From: a bacterium
Lineage (GTDB): Bacteria > Zixibacteria > MSB-5A5 > GN15 > FEB-12
Direction of reading: 5' to 3'
Assembly (NCBI GenBank): GCA_030619425.1
Contig: JAUXBJ010000006.1
Coordinates: 1-15,777, forward strand
Length of the DNA stretch: 15,777 nt
Positions 15,522 through 15,777 of this stretch are shown piece by piece; position 1 is the first letter of the stretch; each line of letters opens with the position of its first letter. Position numbers and translations under genes: made by a program. A model generated the notes under the pieces. That model worked only from the letters and a program-made list of their open reading frames with translations, was not told where the DNA came from and made no database searches.

Positions 15522-15549
15522 AGTATAGCAGAATCCAGCCCAATGTCAA
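15522..15549 (-). promoter_or_regulatory. Near-consensus sigma70 promoter upstream of the hairpin
   Basis: Minus strand TTGACA (15544-15549, six of six), 16-bp spacer, TATACT (15522-15527, five of six). The decamer AACGGTTGAC overlaps the -35 box (15545-15554) and recurs with one change at 15512-15521. Confidence 0.65.
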
Positions 15550-15711
15550 CCGTTAGTTGAGAAAAAAACTGACCTGTGACCCAGCCACGTTATGTATGTT
15601 GGTAGTAACAGATTATACTGCTGCAAACCATGACCGCCTTCAACATCGCGCTCCACATCTCATTCTGAGCGGAAGTCTCATAGATACCGTCTTCTAAGTT
15701 AGGGTCGAAAC

Positions 15712-15777
15712 TGATCTTCCCCCGGTAAAACGGACAGGTTAAGAAGATAGGGTTTGCCTTCGCTCGAAGTCAACCGG
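15712..15777 (-). mobile_element. Second IS3-family element, orfB-side end only, cut by window edge
   Basis: TGATCTTCCCCC (15712-15723) repeats the end of the first element exactly, and GGACAG follows at the same distance. Between and beyond them the bases differ, so this is a related but distinct element, not a second copy. A reverse-strand frame ends inside it like OrfB. Confidence 0.8.
15739..15777 (-). CDS. C-terminal 12 residues of a second IS3-family OrfB, cut by window edge
   Basis: The minus-strand frame reads PVDFERRQTLSS and then TAA (15739-15741). PVDFE matches the C-terminus of the first OrfB (SPVDFEEKNSYA), and the stop lies 27 bp from the element's end versus 30 bp in the first. 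Very short, but the position, frame and terminal repeat agree. Confidence 0.7.
   Translation of the reverse strand, partial: PVDFERRQTLSS

Larger units (their letters stand above)
15246..15711. other. Non-coding region between two insertion sequences
   Basis: No protein gene is supported. It contains the second copy of the 19-bp dispersed repeat, a hairpin GTCGGAACCC/GGGTTCCGAC, an 8-bp tandem TACGGGAC x2 (15381-15396), and a minus-strand promoter-hairpin-T8 unit (15438-15549). The remaining ~160 bp up to 15711 show nothing I can name. Confidence 0.65.

Noticed and set aside
15147..15560. 137-codon plus-strand open frame
   Set aside because: Crosses the insertion-sequence end, a hairpin repeat and A-runs; translation is low-complexity with no signals.
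15246..15711. Possible CRISPR array or tRNA among the repeats
   Set aside because: Repeats are palindromic, irregularly spaced and few, with no spacers of even length; no cloverleaf or CCA end found by eye.

Overview
The window carries secreted, outer-membrane and envelope genes typical of an uncultured bacterium of the FCB group (Fibrobacteres-Chlorobi-Bacteroidetes and allied candidate phyla; a Zixibacteria-like lineage is my guess). The evidence is a protease ending in a type IX-secretion-style NYPNPFNP tail, a PorV/PorQ-type barrel protein, a large TonB-dependent receptor with a carboxypeptidase-regulatory-like N-terminus, and GGAGG-type ribosome binding sites. The lineage is inferred from protein style only; no rRNA or other marker is present.

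Layout. 1-535 (-): N-terminal part of a secreted M6-type metalloprotease, cut by the window edge. 613-3516 (-): S8 subtilisin-like protease with a C-terminal sorting-type domain; the two genes lie head to tail and look like a secreted protease pair. 3517-3803: divergent intergenic region. 3804-5984 (+): GT39/ArnT-like membrane glycosyltransferase fused to C-terminal TPR repeats. 5983-6011: perfect 11-bp hairpin between convergent genes, with a T-run on the minus strand. 12599-6056 (-): three-gene outer-membrane operon (TonB-dependent receptor, PorV/PorQ-family barrel, large signal-peptide-bearing protein), with a good sigma70-type promoter about 200 bp upstream of the first start and the hairpin as its terminator. 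12897-13703 (-): lipoate ligase / octanoyltransferase family enzyme.

From 13704 to the end the window turns accessory. It holds short palindromic and dispersed repeats, then a complete IS3-family insertion sequence (14004-15245, 1242 bp). That element has TGATCTTCCCCC terminal inverted repeats, a 3-bp AAC target duplication, orfA and orfB in -1 register, an A8 slippery run and an intact DDE triad. It sits inside a repeat resembling a hairpin element found again 100 bp away. A second related IS3-family element begins at 15712 and runs off the window; only its terminal repeat and the last 12 codons of its orfB are visible.

The most intriguing item lies between the two insertion sequences. On the minus strand a near-consensus promoter (TTGACA, 16 bp, TATACT) is followed within about 10 nt by a long two-tier hairpin and then eight T residues. 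This is the layout of a self-contained ~78-nt small RNA gene with a C/U-rich apical loop. The second notable item is a ~200-residue stretch of acidic DxNxNGxxD repeats inserted in the TonB-dependent receptor.
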